Shown one piece after another: positions 7,522 to 8,131 of a DNA stretch of 8,131 nt. Position numbers and translations under genes: made by a program. Positions within the stretch are counted from its first letter, which is position 1, and each line of letters opens with the position of its first letter. The DNA lies in assembly GCA_002389785.1 (NCBI GenBank), contig DGQS01000122.1, forward strand, positions 1 through 8,131, written 5' to 3'. Source of the DNA: Bacteroidetes bacterium UBA4408. Its GTDB lineage: Bacteria > Bacteroidota > Bacteroidia > UBA4408. The notes under the pieces are model-generated. The model did no database searches. It had not been told where the DNA came from and saw nothing but the letters and a program-made list of their open reading frames with translations.

Positions 7522-7713
7522 GGTCTTGTTAGACGGCAAACCTTATAAATATTAGGGTTTAGGATTAGATTTAGCATTGATCCAAGACTATATTCATAAT
7601 CTACTCAGTTAGCTTTACAAAACTAACCACTACCCTAAACTTATCCTAACTATCTCATTAAAGTGGTAAAATATTGACCCAAAAATAGATATGGTTTGCC
7701 ACTAAACAAGACC
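7522..7713. repeat. 192-bp imperfect palindrome, MITE-like
   Basis: The 21-base ends are inverted copies: 7522-7542 begins GGTCTTGTT and ends GGCAAACC, and 7693-7713 is its reverse complement except for four central bases. In strict register the pairing continues inward at a lower rate to about 7558/7677, including GGGT with ACCC. A 20-nt hairpin, GTTAG (7608-7612) with CTAAC (7623-7627), is centred exactly on the midpoint. Outward, 7510-7520 also pairs with 7714-7724 at 9 of 11 positions if one G is bulged. No transposase and no clear target-site duplication are seen. It could be a non-autonomous insertion element or a long hairpin RNA. Confidence 0.5.
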
Positions 7714-7742
7714 TAAATTATCAACCTTATTTTGTTGAATGT

Positions 7743-7801
7743 ACTAAGTCTGTCGAAAATCATTTATAATTTGTTGTATGATTTTGACTTTTAACTTTAG
7801 T
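7743..7801. repeat. 59-nt hairpin
   Basis: AAAATCAT (7756-7763) pairs perfectly with ATGATTTT (7778-7785). The stem continues through GTC with GAC (one bulged G at 7755) and, after an internal loop, ACTAAGT (7743-7749) with ACTTTAGT (7794-7801). The loop is 14 nt. No T-run follows, so it is not a typical terminator, and it is far from the GH31 stop. It ends directly before a 51-codon reading frame of doubtful reality. Confidence 0.4.
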
Positions 7802-8037
7802 TGATGAATGAGCATTACCGTAAACCCTTGTTTTTGGTGGATTTCGTGAATAATCCATTAAAATTATCTCATTTGAAAGCTTTGGTTTTAAAAGTCCTTA
7901 GTTTTCGACTTATAGATAAGATTTTAAAGTTAAAACTCTCTCAATGGTACTTTAAGTGAAATTTGTACGGTATACCTAATTTTGGCGCCTGTAAAGCTCT
8001 AGAAATGAGTTTAATCCGAATATATACCAAGTTTTAT

Positions 8038-8060
8038 GGTAAAATAGAAGCTTATTTACC
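8038..8060. repeat. short 6-bp hairpin
   Basis: GGTAAA (8038-8043) and TTTACC (8055-8060) form a six-bp stem around an 11-nt loop containing AAGCTT. TACC at 8025-8028 could pair instead with GGTA at 8038-8041. It is short enough to be chance in AT-rich DNA. Confidence 0.2.
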
Positions 8061-8131
8061 TGACTTAATAGATAACTTAAATGATTTTGTATCACTTTTG
8101 TATATGTATTTTATTCAATTGTATAGATATT

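Larger units (their letters stand above)
7144..8131. other. AT-rich gene-poor region with several inverted repeats
   Basis: In these 988 bases I find no recognisable gene on either strand. The longest reading frame noticed is 51 codons (7804-7959, plus), and it resembles nothing I know. The composition is visibly more AT-rich than the coding part, with a T-rich stretch at 7248-7300 that could help end the GH31 message, although no strong GC stem precedes it. Inverted repeats at 7199-7450, 7510-7724, 7743-7801 and 8038-8060 are described separately. No tRNA, transposase remnant or riboswitch was recognised. The region could be degraded accessory DNA, a long regulatory spacer or a cluster of structured RNAs. 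Confidence 0.7.

Noticed and set aside
7552..7568. TTAGGGT-TTAGGAT resembling a telomere repeat
   Set aside because: Only two degenerate units, inside a palindrome in a bacterial chromosome; far too short to be telomeric.
7969..7976. GGTATACC palindrome
   Set aside because: An isolated 8-bp palindrome with no supporting context.

Overview
The window looks like part of a chromosome from an AT-rich Bacteroidota bacterium. This rests on three things. The gene families are typical of that phylum: an Mpl-type muropeptide ligase, a cytoplasmic GH57 amylase with an FQVHQP start, and a GT4/GH57/GH31 set. Start codons lack purine-rich Shine-Dalgarno sequences. The intergenic gaps carry matches to the Bacteroidota sigma promoter (TTTG, about 18-19 bp, TAnnTTTG). 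No genus can be named from what is visible.

Layout. Bases 1-279 (minus strand) are the N-terminal 93 codons of an MBL-fold metallo-hydrolase cut by the window edge. It diverges from mpl (372-1736, plus), a peptidoglycan-recycling ligase. mpl converges, with a 4-bp gap, on a minus-strand pair: a GT4 glycosyltransferase that resembles glycogen synthase (4649-3375, TTG start) followed by a GH57 alpha-amylase-like enzyme (3282-1741). A GH31 alpha-glucosidase (4756-7143, plus) is transcribed divergently from the GT4 gene. The last 988 bp (7144-8131) contain no convincing gene but do contain several inverted repeats. The most notable is a 192-bp imperfect palindrome with a small hairpin at its exact midpoint.

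How the genes fit together. GT4, GH57 and GH31 all lack signal peptides and are probably cytoplasmic. Together they look like a storage alpha-glucan (glycogen or maltodextrin) locus: the glycosyltransferase to extend chains, GH57 to cleave, transfer or branch them, and GH31 to release glucose from non-reducing ends. The usual debranching enzyme is not in the window. The MBL protein and Mpl form a separate, unrelated unit.

Anything exciting here is modest. The GH57 enzyme has a histone-H1-like, lysine-rich C-terminal tail of about 57 residues. The glycosyltransferase appears to use a TTG start. The same 12-bp promoter-like motif occurs in both divergent intergenic regions. The gene-poor tail may hold a MITE-like element or a structured RNA. 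I saw no CRISPR array, tRNA, rRNA, transposase, or recognisable defence or secretion system.
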